Shown here in pieces: positions 1 to 8,400 of a stretch of DNA of 64,000 nt. The translations under genes were made by a program, and so were the position numbers. The stretch is from Candidatus Leptofilum proximum. Lineage in GTDB: Bacteria; Chloroflexota; Anaerolineae; Promineifilales; Promineifilaceae. The DNA is taken from the NCBI GenBank assembly GCA_016710325.1, contig JADJXK010000002.1, positions 3,162,001 through 3,226,000 on the forward strand, written 5' to 3'. The notes beneath the pieces were generated by a model. That model was not told the DNA's origin, did not search any database, and worked only from the letters and a program-made list of their open reading frames with translations. The stretch's first letter is position 1. Each line of letters opens with the position of its first letter.

Positions 1-1683
1 CACTTTGGCCTGGGCACGGCCGTTTCCGTCGACGAACTCACCATTCACTGGCCAGACGGCCGTACCCAACAGTTCCAAGACATCCCCGCCGACCGCAAAG
101 TGAGCCTGCCCTACCCGCTGGACGCCGCCGCCGAAGCCGCCCAGCAAGCCGCGCTCTATCCCGCCGCCGAACCAACCACCAGCCCACTGGCCACAAACAA
201 ACTAGCCACTAAAACAAACCTCCTCATCACCGCCAACGTTATCGCCTGGGCGGCCGTGCTGCTGCTCGCCTGGCGCTACCGCCGCAGCCTGGGCGTTGGA
301 CGCCAGGCACTGCGCTGGGCCGCGGCGTTGGTTTTGGTTTTGGTGACGGCCGTCTACCTCTTCAACAACTTGCAAGCGGCCGAAAAAACACCGGAAGCCA
401 GCCAGTCAGCCCCCACGCTGGACGATCTGCTGGCTCGCGCCGGGGCCACCTTGCCCCTGCAGCGCGCCGCTCCCTCCGAAGCGGAAGTGGCACTGGGCCG
501 GGCGCTGTTCTGGGACCCGCTGCTGAGCGGCAATAAAGACATCGCCTGCGTCACCTGCCATCACCCAGACGCCGCCACGGGCGACAATCTGCCGCTGCCC
601 ATCGGCACCGGCGGGGAGGGACTGGCATTGGAGCGTGTAATGGTGAACGGCCGTCAGATTTTAGTCCCCCGCAACGCTACCCCCATCTTCAACCTGGGGC
701 TGGACGGCATGGACGTGCTCTTTTGGGATGGGCGCGTGTCGGGAACGGCCGCCAGCGAATTCGACAGTCCGGCCAACGACGACCTGCCCGCCGGACTCAG
801 CAACGCCCTGGCCGCCCAGGCCATGTTCCCCGTCACCTCGCGGGATGAAATGCGCGGCCAGCGCGGCGACGAAGACATTTTTGGCCATCGCAACACCGTC
901 GCCAGCGCCAGCGATCACCAGTTCAGCCGCATCTGGGACGAACTGATGGCCGAAATTGTGGCCGTGCCCGGCTACCGCGATATGTTCCAGGCCGCTTACC
1001 CGGATATTCCCCTGGAGGAACTGGGCTTTGAACATGCCGCCAACGCCATGGCTGCTTACCAGGCAGATATTTTCACCTTTTTAGACAGTCCCTGGGACCG
1101 TTATTTGCAAGGAGATGAGACGGCCGTATCACCAGAGGCACTGGCCGGGGTAGAGTTGTTCTACGGCAAAGCAGGCTGCGCCCAATGCCACAGCGGGGCG
1201 CTGCTGAGCGATTTGCAGTTCCACAACATTGGTGTGCCGCAGGTGGGGCCGGGCAAGGGCACTGAAGCGCCGTACGATTTTGGCCGCGCCCGCGAAACCG
1301 GCAGCGACAGCGATCTGTTTGCCTTCCGCACGCCGCCGCTGCGCAACGTGGCTATCACCGGGCCGTGGATGCACAATGGAGCTTATGCCGCGCTGGAAGC
1401 GGCCGTATTGCACCACATCGATCCGGCCCAGGCGGTAGAAAATTACGACTTCAGCCAGCTGTCGCCGCTCATGCTGGAGGAGGATTCGGGGGATACGGCC
1501 GTGCACACCGCTGCCCTCAACGCACCTTCCTTTGTCCGGCCCAGTCCAGAGCTGACCGACGCTGAGGTTGCCGCCCTGCTGGCCTTCCTCGAATCGCTCA
1601 CTTCCCCTTCGGCCCTGGACCTGAGCCACACCATTCCCGACACCGTGCCCAGCGGCCTGCCCGTAGGCGGCATCATCGACTGA
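1..1683 (+). CDS. ASPIC/UnbV domain - di-haem cytochrome c peroxidase fusion (5' partial)
   Basis: The frame is open from base 1, so the gene begins upstream; the GTG at 100 is internal. Residues 1-35 (HFGLGTAVSVDELTIHWPDG) match the C-terminal ASPIC/UnbV module that usually ends FG-GAP/VCBS-repeat proteins. A Pro/Thr/Ala-rich linker and two hydrophobic segments (about 73-91 and 103-121) follow. The remaining 430 residues are a MauG/CcpA-type di-haem peroxidase with CxxCH sites at C183-H187 (CVTCH) and C393-H397 (CAQCH). Family members reduce H2O2 or modify proteins outside the membrane using c-type haem. The joining of these domains in one frame is unusual. A missed frameshift is unlikely because the frame is continuous and well coded through the junction. 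Confidence 0.85.
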   Translation, partial: HFGLGTAVSVDELTIHWPDGRTQQFQDIPADRKVSLPYPLDAAAEAAQQAALYPAAEPTTSPLATNKLATKTNLLITANVIAWAAVLLLAWRYRRSLGVGRQALRWAAALVLVLVTAVYLFNNLQAAEKTPEASQSAPTLDDLLARAGATLPLQRAAPSEAEVALGRALFWDPLLSGNKDIACVTCHHPDAATGDNLPLPIGTGGEGLALERVMVNGRQILVPRNATPIFNLGLDGMDVLFWDGRVSGTAASEFDSPANDDLPAGLSNALAAQAMFPVTSRDEMRGQRGDEDIFGHRNTVASASDHQFSRIWDELMAEIVAVPGYRDMFQAAYPDIPLEELGFEHAANAMAAYQADIFTFLDSPWDRYLQGDETAVSPEALAGVELFYGKAGCAQCHSGALLSDLQFHNIGVPQVGPGKGTEAPYDFGRARETGSDSDLFAFRTPPLRNVAITGPWMHNGAYAALEAAVLHHIDPAQAVENYDFSQLSPLMLEEDSGDTAVHTAALNAPSFVRPSPELTDAEVAALLAFLESLTSPSALDLSHTIPDTVPSGLPVGGIID

Positions 1684-1688
1684 AAGTT

Positions 1689-1717
1689 GGGGCGCAGCAG
1701 ATTCCTCTCTGCGCCCC
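1689..1717. terminator. Hairpin after the peroxidase gene
   Basis: Nine-base arms GGGGCGCAG and CTGCGCCCC enclose an 11-base loop just after the stop codon. There is no clean T-run. The following bases (about 1718-1750) are copies of the word CTCTGTGCAACTCTGTG, a low-complexity family also seen at 24725-24780. The hairpin is either a terminator or one of the intergenic palindromes typical of this genome. Confidence 0.5.
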
Positions 1718-1777
1718 TCTGTGCCACCTCTGTGCAACTCTGTGTTCCGCTTTTCCAAAACACACCAGGAGAAACTT

Positions 1778-4489
1778 TTGATTCGTAGACGATCTCTCGG
1801 CTTACTCGCCATTTTGCTGTTTTTACCGGGTCGGATGCTGGCCCAAAGCGAAACGGCCGTTCCCCAACTAACCTTCACTTCCGCCGACAGCTACCTCGTC
1901 GTGGAACTGCTGGACGATGATCTGATCCACTTTGAAGCAGGCCAGGGCAGCCCACCTGCCGCAGGCACACCGCTGGCCACCAGCCCGATGGTGCAAAAAA
2001 CAGACTATCCCGGCCCCACCAGCTTCACCGACGACGGCCAGGGCACGCTGACCACGGCCGAACTCCAGGTGCAGGTTGATCCGCAAACGCTGTGCAGCAC
2101 GGTGCTGGATTTGACCCACGAGGCACCGTTGGTGTTAACGGCCGTTTGCCCCCAGGACCTGAGCGAACGCAAAAGCAGCCTGGCCATCGAGCCGGCCGCC
2201 ACCCAGCACGTCTACGGCCTGGGCGAGCAGTTCCGCACCCCCGGCGAGCCCAACGGCGACTGGATCGGCAGCGAGCGCGAGCCCGGCCTCTTCGGCAATG
2301 TGATGGAGGAGTTCAGCGGCGGCATGGTGGGCAACGCCCAGTTTCCCATCCTCTACGCCCTGGGCGCTGGCCACGACAACTACGCCCTGTTTGTCGATGT
2401 TGTTTACAAGCAGGAGTGGGAATTTATCGGCGACGAGTGGACCATGACCACGTTGGCCGATCCGCTGCGCTGGTACGTGCTGGGTGGCCCCGATTTGCCC
2501 GATTTGCGCGCCGATTACCTGGAATTAAGCGGCCGTCCACCCGTACCGCCCAAAGCGCTGTTTGGCCTCTGGGTCTCCGAGTACGGCTACGACACCTGGG
2601 CCGAGCTGGATGACAAACAACAAACGCTCAACGCCAATCAGTTCCCGCAGGACGGCTTCGTACTCGATTTGCAGTGGTTTGGCAACATTCGCCCGCCCAG
2701 CCAGATGGGTTCCCTCAGCTGGGACCTGGACAACTTCCCCGACCCCGCCGCCAAAATCAACGACCTGGCCGCTGACGGACTGGGGCTCATCCTCATCGAA
2801 GAGTCGTACGTAGATGATGACCTGAGCAACTTTGGCCTGATGGCCAGCCGGAGCTACCTGGTGAAGCAGTGCGACACCTGCGGCCCGGCCACCATGCGCG
2901 AATGGTGGGGCAACGGCGGCATGGTCGATTGGACCAACGAAGCAGGCGCCGCCTTCTGGCACGATCTCGTGCGCCAACCGCTGATCGACGTGGGTGTGGT
3001 GGGGCACTGGACCGACCTGGGTGAGCCGGAAATGTTTGCTCCCAACAGCTGGTATGCAGGGCTGCCCGACCTGGAATGGCACGATCAGTTGGCCAATCAC
3101 AACATTTATAACCTGATGTGGGCCAAAAGCATCGTGGCCGGATACACAAGGAACGACGTGTCGCAGCGCCCGGCCATCCTGTCGCGCTCCGGCACCACCG
3201 GCATTCAGCGCTACGGCGCGGCCATGTGGTCGGCCGACATCGGCTCCAACTTCGACAGCCTGGCGTCGCACATGAATGCGCAGATGCATATGTCCTTCTC
3301 CGGCGTGGATTATTTTGGCACCGACGTGGGCGGCTTTCATCGCAACGACATCAACGAGGCTGATTTGGACGAGCTGTACAGCGTCTGGCTGGCCAACAGT
3401 GCTCTGCTGGATGTGCCGCTGCGGCCGCACACCGAAAACCTGTGCAACTGCAAAGAAACCGCTCCCGACCGCGTCGGTGACCTGGCCAGCAATCTGGCCA
3501 ACGTTCGCCTGCGCTACGCGCTGTCGCCCTACTACTATTCGCTGGCGCACCAGGCGTACCAGACCGGCGCGCCGGTTGTGCCGCCGCTAGTGTTTTACTA
3601 CCAGGACGATCCAGCCGTGCGCGATCTGGGCGACCACAAGCTGTTGGGCCGCGACATTTTGCTGCGCACGGTGACGGAGGCTGGGGTGACGGCCGTTCCC
3701 GTCTACCTCCCCGCAGGCCAGTGGGTCAATTTCCACACCGGCGAATGGGTCAGCAGCAGCGGCCAATGGCTGGAAGATGTGCCCACCATGCAGGACGGCC
3801 TGTTCCATCTGCCGCTGTTTGTCCGCGCCGGGGCCATCGTGCCGCAAATGTTTGTAGACGAACAAACGATGAATCTGCACGGCCTGCGCCGGGATGGCAG
3901 CACGCGAGACGAGCTGATGGTGTACGTCGTGCCCGCGCCAGAACCGACCAACTTTACCTTGTTTGAAGACGACGGCCGTTCCACAGCCTACCAATCCGGT
4001 GCACTGCAAACCACGCCAATCAGCCAGCATTGGCTCGATGGGCAAATCACGGTGGAGATTGCCGCCGTGGAAGGCAGCTACGACGGCGCGGCGGCCAGCC
4101 GGGACAACGTGCTCAAGCTGGCGGTGGGAGATGTGATGGTGACGGCCGTCTCCCTCAACGGCACCGACCTGCCCAAACTAGATTCAATCGCGGCCTGGGA
4201 AACGGCCGCCTCGGGCTACATCATTAACGCAGGCGAACTGTGGGCCAAATCCGGCACGCTGCCCGTGGCCGAGCCGAAGCAGTTTGTGGTAACGCTGGAC
4301 CAACCAACGGAAGCAGCCGATGAGGTGGTTGAGGTTGCGGTGGAGGGAACGGCCGTTCCCCCACAAACGCCGCCAGTTTCCAACGAAACCCCGGCAAACC
4401 GTACGCCGCTTTATCTTGGTTTAGGCGTGGCTCTGCTGCTGGTCCTGGCTGGCGGCTGGCTTTATTACAAACGACAAACAGGTTCATAG
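1778..4489 (+). CDS. Secreted, membrane-anchored GH31 alpha-glycosidase
   Basis: A glycoside hydrolase family 31 enzyme of about 903 residues, probably cleaving alpha-glucosides or alpha-xylosides outside the cell. I chose the TTG at 1778 because AGGAGA lies five bases upstream and the protein then starts with a clean signal peptide (LIRRRSLGLLAILLF, cleavage near LAQ); the upstream ATG at 1721 is in repeat DNA. The GH31 nucleophile is Asp413 in HWTDLGEPE and the acid/base is Asp487 in MWSADIGS. A C-terminal beta domain is followed by a Thr/Pro linker and a transmembrane helix near 876-896 with a short basic tail, which would anchor the enzyme facing outward. It sits 110 bases before a GH13 gene, which suggests a shared alpha-glucan role. 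Confidence 0.9.
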   Translation: MIRRRSLGLLAILLFLPGRMLAQSETAVPQLTFTSADSYLVVELLDDDLIHFEAGQGSPPAAGTPLATSPMVQKTDYPGPTSFTDDGQGTLTTAELQVQVDPQTLCSTVLDLTHEAPLVLTAVCPQDLSERKSSLAIEPAATQHVYGLGEQFRTPGEPNGDWIGSEREPGLFGNVMEEFSGGMVGNAQFPILYALGAGHDNYALFVDVVYKQEWEFIGDEWTMTTLADPLRWYVLGGPDLPDLRADYLELSGRPPVPPKALFGLWVSEYGYDTWAELDDKQQTLNANQFPQDGFVLDLQWFGNIRPPSQMGSLSWDLDNFPDPAAKINDLAADGLGLILIEESYVDDDLSNFGLMASRSYLVKQCDTCGPATMREWWGNGGMVDWTNEAGAAFWHDLVRQPLIDVGVVGHWTDLGEPEMFAPNSWYAGLPDLEWHDQLANHNIYNLMWAKSIVAGYTRNDVSQRPAILSRSGTTGIQRYGAAMWSADIGSNFDSLASHMNAQMHMSFSGVDYFGTDVGGFHRNDINEADLDELYSVWLANSALLDVPLRPHTENLCNCKETAPDRVGDLASNLANVRLRYALSPYYYSLAHQAYQTGAPVVPPLVFYYQDDPAVRDLGDHKLLGRDILLRTVTEAGVTAVPVYLPAGQWVNFHTGEWVSSSGQWLEDVPTMQDGLFHLPLFVRAGAIVPQMFVDEQTMNLHGLRRDGSTRDELMVYVVPAPEPTNFTLFEDDGRSTAYQSGALQTTPISQHWLDGQITVEIAAVEGSYDGAAASRDNVLKLAVGDVMVTAVSLNGTDLPKLDSIAAWETAASGYIINAGELWAKSGTLPVAEPKQFVVTLDQPTEAADEVVEVAVEGTAVPPQTPPVSNETPANRTPLYLGLGVALLLVLAGGWLYYKRQTGS

Positions 4490-4501
4490 ACTTATTAATT
4501 A

Positions 4502-4568
4502 GCCGCGAATTTCGCGAATTGGCGCGAAAAAAACTCTTAAATTCGTGAAAATTCGCGAAATTCGCGGC
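4502..4568. repeat. Perfect intergenic palindrome, TTCGCGAATT family
   Basis: Nineteen-base arms (GCCGCGAATTTCGCGAATT at 4502-4520 and its exact complement at 4550-4568) surround an AT-rich centre that repeats the same words. It fills the gap between the GH31 and GH13 genes. Related words (GCGAATTGGCGCGAATT) recur near 60341-60370. Confidence 0.75.
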
Positions 4569-4599
4569 CATAAATCAATCTGTTACAGAGGCTTTTTTC

Positions 4600-6297
4600 A
4601 TGGAAGATTTTGTTTTTGGCTCCCTATCCACCACCGAAAAACGGCTGAACTATTACCAGAAATGGCGGCAGGGCGTGAAGCACCACAGCCAGATTACACC
4701 CCGTGCGCCGCAGGCAGGCGATTCACCCGTGCTTACGGTCATTGTTGGGCTGCCTCAGCTCATCGACCGGATTGAGTGCGAAGTGATGCTGCCGGAAACG
4801 GCCGTTTTTCCCTTCAACCGCAGCGAAACAAAATGGGATCTGCTCAACTGGCAGTATTTGCAGCATTGGCAGGTCACCCTGCCGCCGCAGCCCGAAGGCA
4901 CCATCGTGCGCTACATCATCAAAGCCTACCCCGCCGACGACTCGGCACCCATTCTGGCCGATGATGGCGAAATCTTCTCCTACTACGTCGGGCACAGCGC
5001 GCCGCCCGCCTGGAGCCAGGATGCGGTTGTGTACCAGATTTTCCCGGACAGGTTTTATCCGGGAAACGGCCGTGCCTGGAACCCCACGCAAAACCTCAAC
5101 GACATCTTCGGCGGCACCCTGCGCGGCATCATCCAGAAGCTCGATTACGTGGCCGAGATGGGCTTCAACGCCATTTGGCTCAACCCATTTTTCCCCGATG
5201 ACAGCCACCACGGCTACCACGCCACCGACTACTTCAGCGTTAACCCTCGCCTGGGCACCCTCGACGACATGCGCGAACTGGTGCAAACTGCCCACAGCAA
5301 GGGCATCCGCCTGCTGCTGGACTTTGTCGCCAATCACTGGGGCCGCGAACACCACAGCTTCCAGGAAGCCATCCGCGACCCCAACAGCCCGTTTGTCAGC
5401 TGGTACAACTGGATCGACTATCCCGTCGATTACGAAACCTTTTTTGGCGTGATGGATCTGCCCCAGGTCAACGTTAATAATCCCGAAGTGCGCCGCTACC
5501 TGCTGGACAGCGTGCGCTTCTGGCTGGGCGACGTTGGCTTCGACGGCATGCGCCTGGACTACGCCCTGGGTCCGACCCACGACTTTTGGACCGAGCTGCG
5601 GGCCACCGTCAAACAAATCAGGCCCGACGCCTGGATTTTTGGTGAAGTGGTGGAAACGCCCACCACCCTGCTGGGCTACGAAGGTCGTCTGGACGGCTGC
5701 CTGGACTTTTCACTGGAGCAGGCCATGCGCGACACCTTTGCCCTGCACCGCATGACCATCTCTGAATTTGCCAGCTTCCTCATCAAACACGAGCGCTTTT
5801 TCCCCGAATCGTTCAGTCGGCCCAGCTTTCTAGACAATCACGATATGAATCGCTTTTACTTTGCCACCGGCCACGACCGGCGCAAGCTGAAGTTGGCGGC
5901 GCTGTGCCAGTTCACCCTGGTGGGTCCGCCTATCGTCTACAACGGCACCGAGGTGGGCGTGCGCCAGCGCAAAAGCATGGCCGACCCAGGCAGCCAGGGC
6001 ATGGAGGAAAACCGTCAGCCAATGCTGTGGGACGGTGAACAGGATGCCGACATTCGGGACTATTTCCGCTGGCTGATCCAGTTGCGCAAGGCACATCCGG
6101 CGCTGCGCCACGGCCGTTCCCAAATTTTGCAGGCCAATGACCACACGCTGGTCTACGGCCGGGTTCACGCCGAAGAAACAGTGTGGATAGCGCTCAATGC
6201 CAGTGACGAGGTGCGGGAGGTAACGGCCGTTCACCACAACCACCAGCGCACCTTCACCCTCCAGCCCTGGTCTGGTGACGTGCACTGCTTTGAATAA
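4600..6297 (+). CDS. GH13 alpha-amylase family enzyme (neopullulanase/cyclomaltodextrinase-like)
   Basis: A 565-residue cytoplasmic glycosidase without a signal peptide. An N-terminal beta domain (about 1-130) precedes the catalytic barrel, as in neopullulanases and cyclomaltodextrinases. All four GH13 regions are visible: DFVANH, GMRLDYA (nucleophile Asp320), FGEVVE (acid/base Glu349) and FLDNHD (Asp415). The ATG at 4600 follows GAGG. Substrate cannot be fixed from sequence; linear or cyclic maltodextrins are likely given the neighbouring GH31. A GH31 enzyme working outside and a GH13 enzyme working inside would make a plausible alpha-glucan uptake route, which is inference. No transporter is visible in the window. 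Confidence 0.88.
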   Translation: MEDFVFGSLSTTEKRLNYYQKWRQGVKHHSQITPRAPQAGDSPVLTVIVGLPQLIDRIECEVMLPETAVFPFNRSETKWDLLNWQYLQHWQVTLPPQPEGTIVRYIIKAYPADDSAPILADDGEIFSYYVGHSAPPAWSQDAVVYQIFPDRFYPGNGRAWNPTQNLNDIFGGTLRGIIQKLDYVAEMGFNAIWLNPFFPDDSHHGYHATDYFSVNPRLGTLDDMRELVQTAHSKGIRLLLDFVANHWGREHHSFQEAIRDPNSPFVSWYNWIDYPVDYETFFGVMDLPQVNVNNPEVRRYLLDSVRFWLGDVGFDGMRLDYALGPTHDFWTELRATVKQIRPDAWIFGEVVETPTTLLGYEGRLDGCLDFSLEQAMRDTFALHRMTISEFASFLIKHERFFPESFSRPSFLDNHDMNRFYFATGHDRRKLKLAALCQFTLVGPPIVYNGTEVGVRQRKSMADPGSQGMEENRQPMLWDGEQDADIRDYFRWLIQLRKAHPALRHGRSQILQANDHTLVYGRVHAEETVWIALNASDEVREVTAVHHNHQRTFTLQPWSGDVHCFE

Positions 6298-6304
6298 ACA
6301 AAAT

Positions 6305-6355
6305 ATCACGCAAAGGCGCAAAGAAAAATTATTCATCTTTGCGTCTTTGCGTGAT
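6305..6355. repeat. Palindrome, CTTTGCGTCTTTGCG family
   Basis: Arms ATCACGCAAAGGCGCAAAGA and TCTTTGCGTCTTTGCGTGAT pair over 20 bases with one mismatch. It lies directly after the GH13 stop and could act as a terminator or transcript end. The same word family recurs at 25840-25870 and 62213-62288. Confidence 0.7.
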
Positions 6356-6373
6356 CCACTCTCTGGAAAATGC

Positions 6374-6401
6374 TTGACAGGTCAACCAGATTCTCTATAA
6401 T
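6374..6401 (+). promoter_or_regulatory. Consensus sigma-70 promoter of the asd T-box leader
   Basis: TTGACA (6374-6379) and TATAAT (6396-6401), both perfect, are separated by 16 bases. Transcription would start near 6408, just upstream of the T-box leader. Confidence 0.85.
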
Positions 6402-6596
6402 CCCCCGAAATTTACTAAGGCGACAAGCCTGTCGCCCCAAAAAGCAATGATCAGGACGAGTACGGACTGAGCCTGCACCAGAGAGCGGAGCGCCATTGGC
6501 TGTGAGCCTCCGTAGCAAAGACGGCCCGGAAAACCCCCTGAGAGCGACTTCCTGAACTTGAGTAAGGAAGCACGGTTGGCCCCGTTAACGGCCGTA

Positions 6597-6668
6597 TCGA
6601 GGGTAATCCGTTATCGGTAATCCGTAATCGGTGATTTAACCGATTACCGTTCACCGACTACCGTTTAC
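6597..6668. repeat. Palindromic repeat inside the T-box linker
   Basis: Copies of the word GGTAATCCGTAATCGG on one arm face AACCGATTACCG on the other, so the insert folds on itself. It starts directly after an ACGGCCGT octamer at 6586 and ends six bases before the T-box motif. Confidence 0.7.
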
Positions 6669-6688
6669 CAAATTGGGTGGAACCGCGA

Positions 6689-6721
6689 CGCCGTCGCCCC
6701 ATGTGGGTGGCGGCGTTTTTT
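6689..6721 (+). terminator. T-box intrinsic terminator
   Basis: A 10-bp stem (CGCCGTCGCC with GGTGGCGGCG, two wobble pairs) is followed by a six-T run. Its 5' arm directly follows the T-box motif, which is the usual layout for mutually exclusive antiterminator and terminator forms. Confidence 0.85.
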
Positions 6722-6726
6722 ATTTC

Positions 6727-6803
6727 GGAGATGAGAAGATTAGAGATTGGAGATTAAACGCGATACAATCGCAAATCTCCAATCTCTGATCTCCAATCTC
6801 CCC
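6727..6803. repeat. Palindrome, GAGATTGGAGATT family
   Basis: The words AGAGATTGGAGATTAAACG and AATCTCCAATCTC form an imperfect hairpin between the T-box terminator and the asd ribosome binding site. Depending on folding it could mask or present the start region of asd. Confidence 0.65.
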
Positions 6804-6818
6804 AAATGGAGATTTTTT

Positions 6819-7871
6819 ATGAGCAACAAAATTCCCGTCGGCATTCTCGCGGCCACCGGTGCGGTGGGCCAGCGTTTTATTCAACACCTGGTTGACCATC
6901 CCTGGTTTGAAATTACCGCCCTCACTGGCTCCGAGCGCACGGCGGGACGGCCGTACCGCGAAGGCGTCAACTGGCTGCTGCCCGGTGACCCGCCCGCGGC
7001 CGTCGCCGACATGATCGTCCAACCCACCGAGCCCAATCTGGCGCCGCGTGTCCTCTTTTCCGCCCTGCCCACCGCCGAAGCGCGTGAGCTGGAGCCGAAG
7101 TTTGCCGAGGCGGGCTACATCGTCCTCACCAACGCCTCGCCGTTTCGCATGGACCCGTGTGTGCCGCTGCTCATCCCCGAAGTGAACCCAGAGCACACAG
7201 CGCTCATTCCGCGCCAGAAGGAAGAGTACGGCTGGGACGGCTGGATTGTGGCCAACGCTAACTGCTCCACCACGAGCATCGTCCTGCCGCTGCAAATTTT
7301 ACACAAACAGTATGGGGTGGAAACGGCCGTGGTCACCACGCTCCAGGCAATCTCCGGCGCTGGCTACCCCGGCGTGCCCTCGATGGATATCCTGGACAAC
7401 GTCATCCCCTACATCGGCGGGGAAGATGGCAAGCTGGAAACTGAGCCGCGCAAGCTGTGCGGCACCTACGCCAACGGCGCGATTGAGATGGCGCCTTTCA
7501 AGATCAGTGCCCAGGCCAACCGCGTGCCGGTGATGGACGGCCATCTGGGCAGCGTGTCCGTCAAGCTGCGCCACTCCGCCACGGCCGAAGAAGTCATCGC
7601 GCTGTTCCAAATGTGGCAGCCCCCGGAAATCGTGCGCGATCTGCCCACCATGCCCGAACAAGTCTTCATCTACCGGCCCGAGGCCAACCGCCCCCAGCCT
7701 CGCCTGGACCGCGACGCGGGCAACGGCCTGGCCTGGACCGTCGGCGGCGTGCGCCAATGCCCAGTCAACGACATCCGCTTCCTGGCCATCGCCCACAACA
7801 CCCTGCGCGGCGCGGCCAGCGGCTCGGTGCTGAATGCGGAGTTACTTGTTAAGCAGGGATTTATTGAGTGA
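6819..7871 (+). CDS. asd: Aspartate-semialdehyde dehydrogenase (archaeal/fungal type)
   Basis: A 350-residue NADP-dependent enzyme converting aspartyl-4-phosphate to aspartate semialdehyde, the branch point to threonine, methionine and lysine. The N-terminus has the nucleotide-binding GILAATGAVGQRF and the catalytic cysteine is Cys149 in NANCSTT. The arrangement and length fit the archaeal/fungal-type Asd rather than the E. coli type. ATG 6819 is preferred because TGGAGA lies just upstream; an in-frame ATG at 6747 is inside a repeat. The gene stands alone behind a T-box, so it is probably controlled by amino acid supply. Its 3' end overlaps the convergent four-helix-bundle gene by 30 bases. 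Confidence 0.92.
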   Translation: MSNKIPVGILAATGAVGQRFIQHLVDHPWFEITALTGSERTAGRPYREGVNWLLPGDPPAAVADMIVQPTEPNLAPRVLFSALPTAEARELEPKFAEAGYIVLTNASPFRMDPCVPLLIPEVNPEHTALIPRQKEEYGWDGWIVANANCSTTSIVLPLQILHKQYGVETAVVTTLQAISGAGYPGVPSMDILDNVIPYIGGEDGKLETEPRKLCGTYANGAIEMAPFKISAQANRVPVMDGHLGSVSVKLRHSATAEEVIALFQMWQPPEIVRDLPTMPEQVFIYRPEANRPQPRLDRDAGNGLAWTVGGVRQCPVNDIRFLAIAHNTLRGAASGSVLNAELLVKQGFIE

Positions 7872-8306
7872 CAGGTTGAAGGGGTGAACGGGTGAAGGGG
7901 TGAGGGGGTGATTACCTTGTTTTTTGCCGGGGAGTACCCAGGCATGGTGATGGTTGATCATGCCAACAAAGGTAGCCAGGATTCCGTCATAGATGAGATA
8001 GAGATCAGCGGCCGTTTCCCGGTCCAGGTAGCTGCACTTTACAGCAAATTCAAGCCAGACCTGGGTTTCGGCCGCTTCACTTTCAGCATCAGATAGCTTG
8101 CTAATGAACGCTTTTTCGTAACGTCGCTTACGCCATGCCTCTGCCAAGTTTGCACAAACCGACCGGGAAGAGCGACGAATTTGATCGGTTAGCGAATAAC
8201 TTTCTTCTTTGGAAAACTGTTTCGATAAATCGAATATCGCCATCGCGGCCGAAAATGCCCGCTGGTACACTTCAAGATCACGGTGAGTTTGAATCTTCTG
8301 TGCCAA
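7842..8306 (-). CDS. Four-helix-bundle protein (23S rRNA intervening-sequence-type, S23)
   Basis: A 154-residue protein of the S23/TIGR02436 family. Typical features are DLEVYQRAF near the start, LTDQIRRSSRSVCANLAEAW and the central FISKLSDAESEAAETQVWLE. Some members are encoded inside 23S rRNA intervening sequences, while many, as here, are free-standing genes of unknown role. The C-terminal 25 or so residues (LTPSPVHPFNLSLNKSLLNK) are coded by the repeat that lies between it and asd, so the natural protein may have ended near GKKQ before repeat sequence was captured. The gene is flanked by inverted copies of one repeat word. Confidence 0.85.
   Translation of the reverse strand: MAQKIQTHRDLEVYQRAFSAAMAIFDLSKQFSKEESYSLTDQIRRSSRSVCANLAEAWRKRRYEKAFISKLSDAESEAAETQVWLEFAVKCSYLDRETAADLYLIYDGILATFVGMINHHHAWVLPGKKQGNHPLTPSPVHPFNLSLNKSLLNK
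7873..7908. repeat. Left copy of GGTGAACGGGTGAAGGGGTGA repeat
   Basis: Tandem-like words GGTGAACGGG and TGAAGGGGTGAGGGGG. Its complement stands at 8352-8400 on the other side of the four-helix-bundle gene; the two copies share about 21 bases. Confidence 0.7.
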
Positions 8307-8351
8307 AATGGATCCTCCTGAAAACTGGTAACCCCATTATGACACCGTTCC

Positions 8352-8400
8352 CTCACCCTGTCACCCGGTCACCCCTTCACCCGTTCACCCGTTCACTCTG
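8352..8400. repeat. Right, inverted copy of the same repeat
   Basis: Words CACCCGGTCACCCCTTCAC and CCGTTCACCCGTTCAC, inverted relative to 7873-7908. It also overlaps the last codons of the DUF3048 gene. Confidence 0.7.

Larger units (their letters stand above)
6441..6721 (+). promoter_or_regulatory. T-box riboswitch leader of asd
   Basis: The leader has T-box landmarks in order: AATGATCAGGACGAGTA (stem I base), AGAGAG at about 6480, the apical GGCTGTGAG, a second AGTA near 6559, GTTA near 6583, and the antiterminator T-box TGGGTGGAACCGCG at 6674-6687. The TGGA in that box would pair with a tRNA ending UCCA (discriminator U), as for tRNA-Thr or tRNA-Gly in some bacteria. A Thr specifier ACC at 6533-6535 after GGAAA is the best candidate but is not certain. 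Uncharged tRNA would favour antitermination and asd expression, fitting the aspartate-to-threonine pathway. The linker between the stem III region and the antiterminator is enlarged by a repeat. Confidence 0.85.

Noticed and set aside
2525..3550. A 341-codon minus-strand frame.
   Set aside because: It is antisense to the catalytic core of the GH31 gene and has no recognisable protein features.
8343..8400. Short regular words (CACCCGTTCACCCGTTCAC) that look like CRISPR repeats.
   Set aside because: Units are only about 8-9 bases, there are no unique spacers and no cas genes; it is an inverted partner of 7873-7908.
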